This document shows, piece by piece, positions 1 through 7,659 of a stretch of DNA of 64,000 bases. Under the pieces are notes generated by a model, which searched no databases, was not told the DNA's origin, and worked only from the letters and a program-made list of their open reading frames with translations. How positions within the stretch are numbered: the stretch's first letter is position 1; the number at the start of each line of letters is the position of its first letter. The stretch is from Thiotrichales bacterium (GTDB lineage Bacteria; Pseudomonadota; Gammaproteobacteria; Thiomicrospirales; Thiomicrospiraceae). The stretch is taken from assembly GCA_016936535.1 (NCBI GenBank), contig JAFGXP010000003.1, positions 152,111 through 216,110 of the forward strand. The letters run 5' to 3'. Both the position numbers and the translations under genes were made by a program.

Positions 1-634
1 AGTTCAATGGATGATAACAAGCCGCCAAGCGTGTCTGTATCCGACTCAGTAAGTTATAACGATCAATCAAACTTTGCAAAATAGCCGCAACCGCAACCCC
101 TTTTGTCGCCAATTCTGCTAGGTTGCTGACATAAAAATCCGCTGAAAACTCTGCATTAGAGTCATCACTGAATGTCCATAACGGTAAGGGTTCGCTAAGA
201 GGGAGTGCATGCTCTAAATCGGCACGCAACCGCTGTAAGCGCTGATCTAAAGCGGCATACAAACCGGCAAGTAAATGCAATGTCGGCGAATCTTGTTGCG
301 CTTGTGGCGGCAAGCGTTTTGCGTCTTCTCGCCCTCGAAAACGGTATTCTGGATGCTTGAGCGGGTCTTGCTGCTGCCAGATGAATCCCAGTAACCAAGC
401 ATAATATTCCAGACGTTGATCCAACATGGCCAACAGGGGGTAGAGTGCCGCGCCCCTTTCAGCAAGATGAGCCAAGCTGCGTTTTAATGCCGCTCCTTGA
501 TGTTGTAATTCAAGCTGCTCTTGCTGCATTTCTTGCGTATGCAGAACGGTAAACGCTTTTTGCCAGTCAGATTGCGTCAACAACAAAAAAGGAATCGAAA
601 GATCAAAACGAAAAAAACGCCGACTGTTTAGCAT
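1..634 (-). CDS. PilZ-like hypothetical protein, 3' part outside window
   Basis: The reading frame is open from an ATG at 634 to the left edge (211 codons) with no stop, so only the N-terminal part is present. The protein begins MLNSRRFFRFDLSIPFLL, which resembles the opening RRxxR strand of PilZ (c-di-GMP binding) domains. A long, Gln/Leu-rich, probably helical region follows. No second PilZ motif is visible inside the window, so the assignment rests on the first 15 residues only. It lies 31 bp downstream of the carboxylesterase gene on the same strand and may share its transcript. Confidence 0.45.
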   Translation of the reverse strand, partial: MLNSRRFFRFDLSIPFLLLTQSDWQKAFTVLHTQEMQQEQLELQHQGAALKRSLAHLAERGAALYPLLAMLDQRLEYYAWLLGFIWQQQDPLKHPEYRFRGREDAKRLPPQAQQDSPTLHLLAGLYAALDQRLQRLRADLEHALPLSEPLPLWTFSDDSNAEFSADFYVSNLAELATKGVAVAAILQSLIDRYNLLSRIQTRLAACYHPLN

Positions 635-665
635 GGCTTAGCTCCTTGGCTGGGTGCCTATCTCT

Positions 666-1394
666 CTACTTTGGCTCCGTGTCCAATTCCAGCAACCAGC
701 GTCCAATCTCACCGAGTTGTTGAGCACAAACTTGATGCGCCATAGGATAGGTACGCCAATCAATCTCATACCCCCCTTTTTCTAAAGACGCTTTTGAAGC
801 CATGCCAATCGCCAGAGAAACGACCGGATCGGCGCTGCCGTGCATCATTAAAATTGGCAGGTCGCGATGTAAATAAAACTGCTCCGCCATAGGACAGTAG
901 GTGGACAAAGCAATAACACCGGCTAACTCAAATTGGCCGCTAAGCGCAGCATGCAACGCAATCACTCCACCTTGCGAAAACCCGGCTAAAACAATGTTAG
1001 ACGACGCCCAGCCTTGACGAACGAGTTGCTCAATCAGTTCATAAACCTGATAACAGGCCACGCGGATGCCGGCCGCATCCACCTCATTAAGGAGATCCAA
1101 ACTTCGAATATCATACCAAGCGTGCATCTGCATTCCGCCATTGAGGCTGACCGGCATAATCGGTGCATGCGGAAAGATGAATCGAATACCATGCTGCGCG
1201 CCCAAACCCAATTGCGGCACAATATCAGCAAAATCATATCCATCCGCGCCCAATCCATGTAACCAAATCACTACCTTGTTTGCCGGTCCCGGTGGCTCAA
1301 CCACCACGGGCGGCGTCTGTTTTAAGCCTGCAAACACCCATCCATCCTTTATTGTTTCTTTTTCACCGGCAAGACCCGGCATGAACTGATTCAA
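666..1394 (-). CDS. Carboxylesterase/phospholipase-type alpha/beta hydrolase
   Basis: The 242-residue product matches the small carboxylesterase (YpfH/Est) family. WLHGLGADG (about residues 44-52) forms the oxyanion-hole region. The nucleophile is Ser140 in GFSQGG, the acid is Asp189 in HGSADP and the base is His220 in MAHQV, so the catalytic triad is complete. The likely role is cytoplasmic hydrolysis of short acyl esters; the natural substrate cannot be read from sequence. The first Met (1394) and Met5 are both possible starts. The gene is divergent from lptM-lysA, with about 90 bp between. Confidence 0.8.
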   Translation of the reverse strand: MNQFMPGLAGEKETIKDGWVFAGLKQTPPVVVEPPGPANKVVIWLHGLGADGYDFADIVPQLGLGAQHGIRFIFPHAPIMPVSLNGGMQMHAWYDIRSLDLLNEVDAAGIRVACYQVYELIEQLVRQGWASSNIVLAGFSQGGVIALHAALSGQFELAGVIALSTYCPMAEQFYLHRDLPILMMHGSADPVVSLAIGMASKASLEKGGYEIDWRTYPMAHQVCAQQLGEIGRWLLELDTEPK

Positions 1395-1441
1395 CTCGGC
1401 AAAGAATACACAATCTGGGATTCTGTGCCAAGCCGGCTTTC

Positions 1442-1450
1442 TGTTAGAAT
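1442..1450 (+). promoter_or_regulatory. Possible extended -10 promoter for lptM-lysA
   Basis: TGTTAGAAT carries a TG-n extended -10 (TAGAAT at 1445-1450) without a good -35. Transcription from about 1457 would give a 25-nt leader to the ATG at 1482, which argues against the upstream TTG start at 1464. Confidence 0.4.
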
Positions 1451-1481
1451 AGTCGCCATTTGATTGGCAAAAGGCTCCGCA

Positions 1482-1706
1482 ATGTTTGATCTGAACGCCT
1501 CAACTGGATTTTCCGCTAAAGCGCGTGCGCAATCGATTGGCCCTCTACGCCCACTCTGGCTTGACAAGGGGTTACCGCTGTCTGTATTGCTCGCGCTGAG
1601 TCTCGTATTAAGCGGCTGCGGTAAAAAAAGTGATTTGGTGCTGCCGCAACACAGCCAAACGCCGCCTGCCACCGAAGAAACGGCCAGCCGCACGGCTCAC
1701 CCATAA
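1482..1706 (+). CDS. lptM: LptM-like small lipoprotein
   Basis: This small (74-residue) lipoprotein has a hydrophobic segment ending in the lipobox LVLSGC, followed by GKKSDLVLP, the pattern of the LptM/YifL family (lipidated Cys then a G/K-rich turn and LxLP). In Escherichia coli LptM assists maturation of the LPS translocon LptD in the outer membrane. The N-terminal part before the hydrophobic core is longer (about 30 residues) than usual. The ATG at 1482 was preferred to the TTG at 1464, as it lies well placed after AAGG. Its position immediately before lysA is the usual one in gammaproteobacteria. Confidence 0.75.
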   Translation: MFDLNASTGFSAKARAQSIGPLRPLWLDKGLPLSVLLALSLVLSGCGKKSDLVLPQHSQTPPATEETASRTAHP

Positions 1707-1738
1707 CGTTTTTTGTTTGACCATTTTTAGGACCGACC

Positions 1739-3016
1739 ATGACCGACACCCATCCCGAGTTTTTCGAGTATTACAACGGCACTTTACATGCAGAATCCGT
1801 GCCCTTAAGCCGCTTGGCCAAAGACTATGGCACGCCTTTATATGTTTACTCTCGGGCGGCCCTAGAAACCCATTGGCAAGCTTTCGACCAAGCCTTCGGT
1901 TCGCAACCTCACTTAGTCTGTTATGCCGTTAAAACCAACTCAAATCTTGCCGTATTAAATGTTTTAGCCGAGCTTGGTGCTGGATTTGATATTGTGTCGC
2001 AAGGCGAATTAGAACGGGTGTTGCGTGCCGGAGGAGATCCGGCCAAGGTCGTTTTTTCGGGCGTGGCCAAGCAACCTGCTGAAATTGCGCGCGCCCTGGA
2101 AGTGGGTATTCGCTGTTTTAATGTCGAATCCCATGCCGAGCTGGATCGAATTCAACAGGTTGCGCAACAAATGAACAAGATTGCTCCCGTATCGATTCGA
2201 GTCAATCCGGACGTTGATGCACAAACCCATCCTTATATTTCCACTGGCTTAAAAGACAATAAATTTGGTGTGGACATCAATACGGCACCAGAACTCTACC
2301 AAAAAGCCGCAACTTACAGCCATATTGCACCCATTGGCATTGACTGTCATATTGGCTCGCAATTAACGCAAATCACGCCTTTTGTTGATGCCCTCCAACG
2401 CGTGCTGAAACTCAAACAAACCCTTGCCGACTTGGGGATTGCCATCCACCATCTTGATTTGGGTGGTGGCTTAGGCATCACCTACACGGATGAAACCCCT
2501 CCAGCCATTCCGGATTATATTCAAGCTCTCTTAGACCAGCTTCAAGATTCCAGTATTGAGGTGATTATTGAGCCAGGACGAGCCATTGCAGGCAACGCAG
2601 GCGTATTACTGACTCACGTTGAGTTCTTAAAACCAACTGAACACAAGAATTTTGCCATTATTGATGCCGCGATGAACGATTTGATTCGTCCGGCGCTTTA
2701 CCAATCCTACATGGATATTGTGGCGGTCACACCGCGTCAAGATGGTCATCAAGCCCAATGGGATTTGGTTGGACCGGTCTGCGAAACTGGCGATTTTCTT
2801 GGTAAAAATCGAACCTTGAATCTGCAGCAGGGCGATTTGCTGGCCGTGAAATCGGCCGGAGCCTACGGTTTTACCATGGCCTCCAACTACAATACTCGGC
2901 CACGTGCCGCTGAAGTCATGGTGGACGGCACCAGCGACCATCTTGTCCGTCGCCGCGAAACCTATGACGACCTGCTCGGCTTAGAGAAAGTCATCAAGAA
3001 AGCCGACAAAGCCTAA
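1739..3016 (+). CDS. lysA: Diaminopimelate decarboxylase
   Basis: LysA carries out the last step of lysine synthesis, decarboxylating meso-diaminopimelate to L-lysine with PLP. The 425-residue length is normal. Lys64 in YAVKTN is the PLP-binding lysine. HIGSQ, GGGLGI, EPGRAI and the C-terminal active-site segments CETGD and GAYGF are all present. The start ATG follows TTAGGACC. It lies 32 bp after lptM and is probably cotranscribed. The usual partner dapF does not follow; instead a convergent gene overlaps its stop codon. Confidence 0.96.
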   Translation: MTDTHPEFFEYYNGTLHAESVPLSRLAKDYGTPLYVYSRAALETHWQAFDQAFGSQPHLVCYAVKTNSNLAVLNVLAELGAGFDIVSQGELERVLRAGGDPAKVVFSGVAKQPAEIARALEVGIRCFNVESHAELDRIQQVAQQMNKIAPVSIRVNPDVDAQTHPYISTGLKDNKFGVDINTAPELYQKAATYSHIAPIGIDCHIGSQLTQITPFVDALQRVLKLKQTLADLGIAIHHLDLGGGLGITYTDETPPAIPDYIQALLDQLQDSSIEVIIEPGRAIAGNAGVLLTHVEFLKPTEHKNFAIIDAAMNDLIRPALYQSYMDIVAVTPRQDGHQAQWDLVGPVCETGDFLGKNRTLNLQQGDLLAVKSAGAYGFTMASNYNTRPRAAEVMVDGTSDHLVRRRETYDDLLGLEKVIKKADKA

Positions 3017-4242
3017 GGCTGTTCAACACCATTCTGATTGCCCTGTTGTGCCAGCCAAAGATGCAACTCACTGAGTTGCTTGGCTTGCGCTAAGGCTTGA
3101 TTGCGACCCCGCAGCTTGAGAATTTGTCCAACCGCACCTGAGCTCGGCAGCCGAACCAAGGCTACCCAAATGGCGGGCTCATTGGGTTGTTCAGGCCCCG
3201 CGTTTGGCGATGCCGAAGGGTCACACCAAGCCACCAAACTTAGGGAATGATCGGCCAGATCCATTAGCCACCAAGGCTGCTGCGTTACCATACTTAACCC
3301 TAAACACATGGCCGAGTCTTCAATCCGTTGAGGATGGAAACTGAGCGCCTGTTGGTCAAACAAGGGCGTGGGTAGGTGAGCGAACGATTGCGACAAGGCA
3401 TCTCGATATAAGGTTTCTACTTCACTGAGATAACGGCAATCCCCCACCTGCTGCAATCGCTGTGGTTGATCAGTGAGCGTAAAAAACTCCACACAATCTT
3501 CCAATAAAGCCACCAGCGCCTGACACTGTAAAGGTCGGCAAGGCAGCTGCGCCAAGGCACGGTGCAATCGGCTGCCAATCCACTGTGGAAAGGCGGCGGC
3601 CAACGCCAGCGCCATTGAATTAATTCGCGGCAATGATTGCAAGCCGTCTAATCGCCGTGGATCAATAATGCAGGTTTCAATCTGCTGCGCAATCTGAGTA
3701 TTCACAAAACGCAGACGCAAATTGCGCAAAAGTTTAACCGTCTGTTCCTTTCCTGGCCAACCCAGCTGCTGCACGATATTGGCTCGATTGCCACTCAACA
3801 AGGCCACAATTTCCGGTTCGGTTAAACCATGGCTAACCAATCGCCACGCCAAGACCGGCGACTGATCTAATAATTCAAATAGCTGAGGGTATTTGGCGCA
3901 AAAATGCAGTAGACGCAATTGTTGATTTGGAAACAATCGACACGAATCCTGAACCCAACGCGGAATCTGTTTTAACCAAGGATCCAGCTGGGCATTTTTG
4001 GGCCAGTCAAATGGTTTGAGGAATGCCGGATAATCTGGAATGGGTTGGGCATCCAGCATCATCCGATCCCAGCTGGGCAATGAAAAAACCGCAAGATCGG
4101 GAAACACGCTACGGGGATCCACCCAAAGGACCTGATCAAAATCTTCCCAATAACAGAACTTTGCCAATTGCTTCTGGCGTAAGTCCAAAACAGAGTGCTG
4201 GGCAAACTGAATCAAGGGACGAGGCGCAAAAGAAGCAGACAT
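3013..4242 (-). CDS. Hypothetical protein, 409 residues
   Basis: I do not recognise this family. The protein is soluble-looking, rich in Leu, Gln and Trp, mostly helical in character in its central part (about residues 110-290) with a more beta-like C-terminal third. No signal peptide, membrane segment or catalytic motif was seen. It starts 12 bp after rlmI on the same strand, so the two are probably one operon, and its TAG stop overlaps the lysA TAA stop (convergent genes sharing bases 3014-3015). Confidence 0.7.
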   Translation of the reverse strand: MSASFAPRPLIQFAQHSVLDLRQKQLAKFCYWEDFDQVLWVDPRSVFPDLAVFSLPSWDRMMLDAQPIPDYPAFLKPFDWPKNAQLDPWLKQIPRWVQDSCRLFPNQQLRLLHFCAKYPQLFELLDQSPVLAWRLVSHGLTEPEIVALLSGNRANIVQQLGWPGKEQTVKLLRNLRLRFVNTQIAQQIETCIIDPRRLDGLQSLPRINSMALALAAAFPQWIGSRLHRALAQLPCRPLQCQALVALLEDCVEFFTLTDQPQRLQQVGDCRYLSEVETLYRDALSQSFAHLPTPLFDQQALSFHPQRIEDSAMCLGLSMVTQQPWWLMDLADHSLSLVAWCDPSASPNAGPEQPNEPAIWVALVRLPSSGAVGQILKLRGRNQALAQAKQLSELHLWLAQQGNQNGVEQP

Positions 4243-4254
4243 CCTTATGCAACC

Positions 4255-5445
4255 TTACCAGCTCGGGCCAACTTTAAAAAAGAGCGTTTTAATGTATTCG
4301 CTCTCTGGAATGGCCGGGTGAACTGGGTGATCCGGCGCTTGATGACCCTGATCAAACAGCTGCGCTTGACGATCAATATGGCGCGCGGCCTGTTGCACCG
4401 CGGACAGCAATTGATCACGCGTTAAATGGTGTGAACACGAAGCGGAAACCAAAATGCCATCTTTTTCCAATACGCGCATCGCTAACTCATTAATTCGCTT
4501 ATAAGCCTCAAACCCTTGCTTGAAATCTTTTTTGCGTTTGATAAACGCGGGGGGATCCACAATCACCACATCAAATTTTTGCACTTCTGCGCGTAAGGCG
4601 CTGAGTACATCAAACGCATTGCCTTGAATGGTTACTACCTTGTCACTCACACCATTTAGCGCAGCATTAACGTCCACCCCATCCAATGCGCTTTCCGAAG
4701 CATCGACACAAGTTACCTCTGCAGCTCCAGCGGTTGCTGCTGCCAAGCCCCAGCCTCCTAAATAGCTAAACACGTCCAGCACCCGCTTTCCTTGCACCAA
4801 CTGCTGTAAGCGGGCACGCGACTGACGATGATCATAAAACCAGCCGGTTTTTTGTCCGCCCTGTACAGGAATGGCAAACTGCGTCCCGTTTTCTTGAATC
4901 AATAAAGACTCTGGCAGTTCACCCAGCACTTCTTCGTACAAGGCTAAGCCTTCCAGTTCACGCGCAGACAATTGGTTTTTAAAAACAATCGCCTGAGGGT
5001 GATACAAATTTTGCAACACTTGTACAATCAGTTCTTTTACTGCTTCCATTCCCGCTGTACTGATTTGTACCGAGAAAACATCGCCAAATCGGTCAACCAC
5101 TAAGCCCGGCAAACCATCTGCCTCTGCAAAGACCAAACGATAATAGGGCTCGGCATAGGTCAACTCACGCAGCGCCTGCGCGGCCTGAATGCGCTTTTTC
5201 AAAAATTTCAGATTCAACTCGACCTTTGGATCACGGCTGAGCAAGCGAGCACAAATCAACGTATTGGGGTTGACATAACCAACGCCTAGAGGCTTACCAT
5301 TGCTTGCTTCGATTAACACAACCTGCCCCGCTGCAAAATTCTTGAGAGGCGTTGCCTCGGTATCCACTTCATTACTGAACACCCAAAGGTGTCCTTGTTT
5401 AATGCGGCGGTCTTCATTATTTTTTAAGCGTAGGCTGGCTAACAT
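4255..5445 (-). CDS. rlmI: 23S rRNA m5C methyltransferase, RlmI type
   Basis: This 396-residue class I SAM-dependent methyltransferase matches RlmI, which makes m5C1962 in 23S rRNA. The N-terminal PUA-like part contains GHLWVFSNEVD (residues 18-28). The SAM-binding motif I is LDVFSYLGGWGL, the substrate motif is VDPPAF, and SASCSHH near residue 337 holds the catalytic Cys region. It is the first gene of a probable two-gene operon with the downstream 409-residue protein. Confidence 0.9.
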   Translation of the reverse strand: MLASLRLKNNEDRRIKQGHLWVFSNEVDTEATPLKNFAAGQVVLIEASNGKPLGVGYVNPNTLICARLLSRDPKVELNLKFLKKRIQAAQALRELTYAEPYYRLVFAEADGLPGLVVDRFGDVFSVQISTAGMEAVKELIVQVLQNLYHPQAIVFKNQLSARELEGLALYEEVLGELPESLLIQENGTQFAIPVQGGQKTGWFYDHRQSRARLQQLVQGKRVLDVFSYLGGWGLAAATAGAAEVTCVDASESALDGVDVNAALNGVSDKVVTIQGNAFDVLSALRAEVQKFDVVIVDPPAFIKRKKDFKQGFEAYKRINELAMRVLEKDGILVSASCSHHLTRDQLLSAVQQAARHIDRQAQLFDQGHQAPDHPVHPAIPESEYIKTLFFKVGPSW

Positions 5446-5470
5446 CGGGCAATCTCATAGGGAAAGGTAA

Positions 5471-5547
5471 AAACGAAAGAAGAGACTTAACAAAAAGGGG
5501 AAGCCGCACCGTTCAATGCATTTCTTCTTTTTGTCAGCCTCTTCTTT
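5471..5547 (-). terminator. Long imperfect inverted repeat between gcvH and rlmI
   Basis: Arms AAAGAAGAG (5477-5485) plus ACAAAAAG (5490-5497) pair with CTTTTTGT (5527-5534) plus CTCTTCTTT (5539-5547), with a small internal loop and an apical loop of about 29 nt. Read on the minus strand the hairpin is followed by CGTTTTT, so it may end gcvH transcription. Confidence 0.45.
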
Positions 5548-5566
5548 TTAGAGGGGTAAGAATCGA

Positions 5567-5956
5567 TTATTCAGCGTCGATTTGCGCCTGATACTCTTCG
5601 TCGTTAAACAGATTTTCAAGCTCAGACAGATCATGTGGTTGGATTTTAAACAGCCAGCCGCCATCGTAGGGCTCATCGTTAATCCGTTCGGGCTCATCAT
5701 CCAGCGCTTCGTTGTACGCCACAATCTCGCCACTCAAGGGAGCAAAAATATCCGAAGCCGATTTTACCGACTCCAGTGACATCACCTCATCACCTTGAGT
5801 GACATCAATGCCCAGCTCTGGTGGTGTGACACTCATCAATTCACCCAAGGCTTCTTGAGCAAAATCCGTAATACCGACAACGGCGAGACCATCGTCATCA
5901 ATGTAAACCCATTCGTGGGTATCGGCATATTTCAAATGGCTTGGCAACACACTCAT
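5567..5956 (-). CDS. gcvH: Glycine cleavage system H protein (lipoyl carrier)
   Basis: The 129-residue product has the family length when started at the ATG at 5956, which follows AGAGGAAA at good spacing; an in-frame upstream start would add ten unconserved residues. HEWVYID (14-20) and Lys65 in ESVKSASD are the H-protein signature and the lipoylated lysine. It shuttles the aminomethyl group during glycine cleavage and can also be the substrate for octanoyl/lipoyl transfer. gcvT and gcvP are not adjacent, so the gene stands alone here. Confidence 0.93.
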   Translation of the reverse strand: MSVLPSHLKYADTHEWVYIDDDGLAVVGITDFAQEALGELMSVTPPELGIDVTQGDEVMSLESVKSASDIFAPLSGEIVAYNEALDDEPERINDEPYDGGWLFKIQPHDLSELENLFNDEEYQAQIDAE

Positions 5957-6065
5957 CACAAATTTCCTCTGGTGAATTTTGGGCAAATCATATCATCAAA
6001 TGCTGGCAAAAAAACTGGAAAAAAACCGACCCGCACCTGACTTGTTAAATGGGTTAAGGAAATAG

Positions 6066-6094
6066 TTGCCGCTGTTTTAGTGCTTGGCTACAAT
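6066..6094 (+). promoter_or_regulatory. Sigma70-type promoter of the LOV gene
   Basis: TTGCCG (6066-6071), a 17-bp spacer and TACAAT (6089-6094). Transcription would begin near 6101, so the possible GTG start at 6080 lies upstream of the transcript and the ATG at 6122 is the real start. Confidence 0.65.
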
Positions 6095-6121
6095 GGAGCC
6101 AACCTCGAAAACGGTGACTTT

Positions 6122-6580
6122 ATGAAAGATCCAAAACTGCGTAACGCACTTCTCTTACAACTGGTAGAACAAGCACAAGATGGCATAGTGGTGGCGGAAA
6201 AAGAAGGGGAAGACACCATCTTAATTTATGTCAATCCCGCATTTGAAAAACTCACGGGCTATCATTCCGATGAAATCCTGTATCAAGATTGTCGTTTTTT
6301 ACAAGGCGAAGACACACAACAAGACTCGGTTCGACAAATTCGCAGTGCCATCGAAGCAACTGAACCGGTTCGTACCATTCTGAAAAATTATCGTAAAGAC
6401 GGTTCCATTTTCTGGAATGAACTCAGTGTTACACCTTTTTACGATGAGCATGACCAGATTACTTACTATATTGGCATTCAAAAAGATGTGACCGAACAGG
6501 TTGAGTTACGTCAAGCGCTCCAACAAGCGCAAGCCGAGATTGCAGAGCTTAAGGCCGCGATAAAAGACACTACGAATTAG
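6122..6580 (+). CDS. Single-domain LOV blue-light photoreceptor
   Basis: The 152-residue protein is a short LOV (light-oxygen-voltage) protein: one PAS/LOV core flanked by short helices and no output domain. The flavin-adduct Cys57 sits in DCRFLQG (canonical NCRFLQ with N to D). NYRKDGSIFWNEL supplies two FMN-contacting Asn residues and GIQKDVT the conserved Gln. The C-terminal helix (about 124-148) resembles a J-alpha/coiled-coil dimerisation segment. The start is fixed by the promoter at 6066-6094 and a GGTGA site. It converges on a MerR regulator and lies beside photolyase and lipid-modification genes, so it is probably the light sensor of this island; how it signals is inferred. Confidence 0.88.
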   Translation: MKDPKLRNALLLQLVEQAQDGIVVAEKEGEDTILIYVNPAFEKLTGYHSDEILYQDCRFLQGEDTQQDSVRQIRSAIEATEPVRTILKNYRKDGSIFWNELSVTPFYDEHDQITYYIGIQKDVTEQVELRQALQQAQAEIAELKAAIKDTTN

Positions 6581-6628
6581 CAGAACGACTTGTCGTTACC
6601 ACTTTAATCGTGTCTTAAATGCATCTCT

Positions 6629-6659
6629 AAAACCTCAGTGAAAGAGCGCCCACTGAGGT
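6629..6659 (-). terminator. Hairpin at the 3' end of the MerR gene
   Basis: ACCTCAGTG (6632-6640) pairs perfectly with CACTGAGGT (6651-6659) around a 10-nt loop and overlaps the MerR stop codon at 6635-6637. On the minus strand it is followed by only TTT, so it is a weak terminator candidate. Confidence 0.45.
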
Positions 6660-7492
6660 GGCACAGCTTCGCCAAACAGCTGACCGAATGTCTTGCTTTG
6701 CCACTGAATTGGTTGACTGGTTACGGATGGGTTCGGTTGGATCGAGATTAGCACGTTTTCCAAGGCAGAATACGCCTCAAGCCGATCATTCTCTAAACCA
6801 AATTCAGACAGGTCTTGCTGAACCAGCAAGAGCATACCCGTGCAATTTAACCGCTTCATTTGACTGGCAGCTGGTAAAGATTCGGCTCCAGCCAGCAGGG
6901 GCTGGACGCCAAGCTGCATCAACCACAGTGCACAGAGCACCTCGGCAATCGGTGAAGGCACCAAGGGGCTGCGTAACAGATAAACCGCGGAAGGTGCTTG
7001 AGATTTCAATGCATACATCCGTTGTTGCATAAAACGCAAACGTGAATAGAGCCTTGGAAGCAGCAAAGATTGCCACAAAACCCTCTGTTCCGCAGGCATC
7101 TCAACCAACTCTTGCTGCGCTAAAAGCGAGAAAACCGAATACTCATCCAGTTCAACAAAAAGCCTATCCAATACTGCCTGCAACTCAAGTGCGCTTAAGG
7201 TCTGCAAGGCCTGATCTAACCGTTGATGCAAATCATCCAATTCATGATTGACGCGCGTTGGCAAGGGCGATGTTTGAAGCACGGATTTGACTTGGCTAAT
7301 CGCCACGCCCTGCCGAGTTAATTCGACCGCGCGTTTAATGACTTCGATATGCTCATCGGTGTACAAACGATGTCCGCTTTCAGTACGAACAGGTTCGACC
7401 AGACCATAACGACGTTCCCATGCGCGCAAGGTAATCGCATTAATGCCGGTTAGGCGCGAGACTTCTCGAATCGGATATAGAGTTTGCTGCAT
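6635..7492 (-). CDS. MerR-family regulator, CarH/LitR type without cobalamin motif
   Basis: The N-terminal winged helix-turn-helix (YPIREVSRLTG, LRAWERRYG, residues 6-30) is of the CarH/LitR/MlrA subgroup, as is the 285-residue length with a C-terminal alpha-helical plus Rossmann-like domain. CarH-type members bind adenosylcobalamin through DxHxxG and an E-H pair; neither is visible here. That matches the LitR class that lacks B12 and is partnered by LOV proteins in Pseudomonas. The ATG at 7492 begins at the conserved helix-turn-helix; a longer in-frame version would start upstream of the promoter. It probably represses the operons carrying TATACAA repeats; this is inference. Confidence 0.85.
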   Translation of the reverse strand: MQQTLYPIREVSRLTGINAITLRAWERRYGLVEPVRTESGHRLYTDEHIEVIKRAVELTRQGVAISQVKSVLQTSPLPTRVNHELDDLHQRLDQALQTLSALELQAVLDRLFVELDEYSVFSLLAQQELVEMPAEQRVLWQSLLLPRLYSRLRFMQQRMYALKSQAPSAVYLLRSPLVPSPIAEVLCALWLMQLGVQPLLAGAESLPAASQMKRLNCTGMLLLVQQDLSEFGLENDRLEAYSALENVLISIQPNPSVTSQPIQWQSKTFGQLFGEAVPPQWALFH

Positions 7493-7529
7493 AAGCGTTG
7501 TTGAACTCTTTGGATAACAATTTGCGACT

Positions 7530-7558
7530 ATCTTAGACAAGAACGGCACAGGACGCAA
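7530..7558 (-). promoter_or_regulatory. Promoter of the MerR gene
   Basis: On the minus strand TTGCGT (7553-7558), a 17-bp spacer and TAAGAT (7530-7535) precede the ATG at 7492 by about 30 nt. No TATACAA repeat overlaps it, so autoregulation through that motif is not indicated. Confidence 0.5.
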
Positions 7559-7567
7559 TCATGGCCG

Positions 7568-7590
7568 CAGGGAAACCTTGAGTTTCCCTG
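7568..7590. other. Perfect hairpin between photolyase and MerR genes
   Basis: CAGGGAAAC (7568-7576) and GTTTCCCTG (7582-7590) form a 9-bp stem with a 5-nt loop. No T-run follows on either strand, so it may stabilise or separate transcripts rather than terminate by itself. Confidence 0.45.
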
Positions 7591-7659
7591 ACCAAAAAGC
7601 GATTAATCACCCAAACCTACGACGGAATCGGCTTTCGTTGCCACTCGAAAAAAAGCGTA

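Noticed and set aside
7493..7659. TATACAA operator at the MerR promoter
   Set aside because: Only ACAA/TTGT fragments, no tandem repeat at 11-12 bp.
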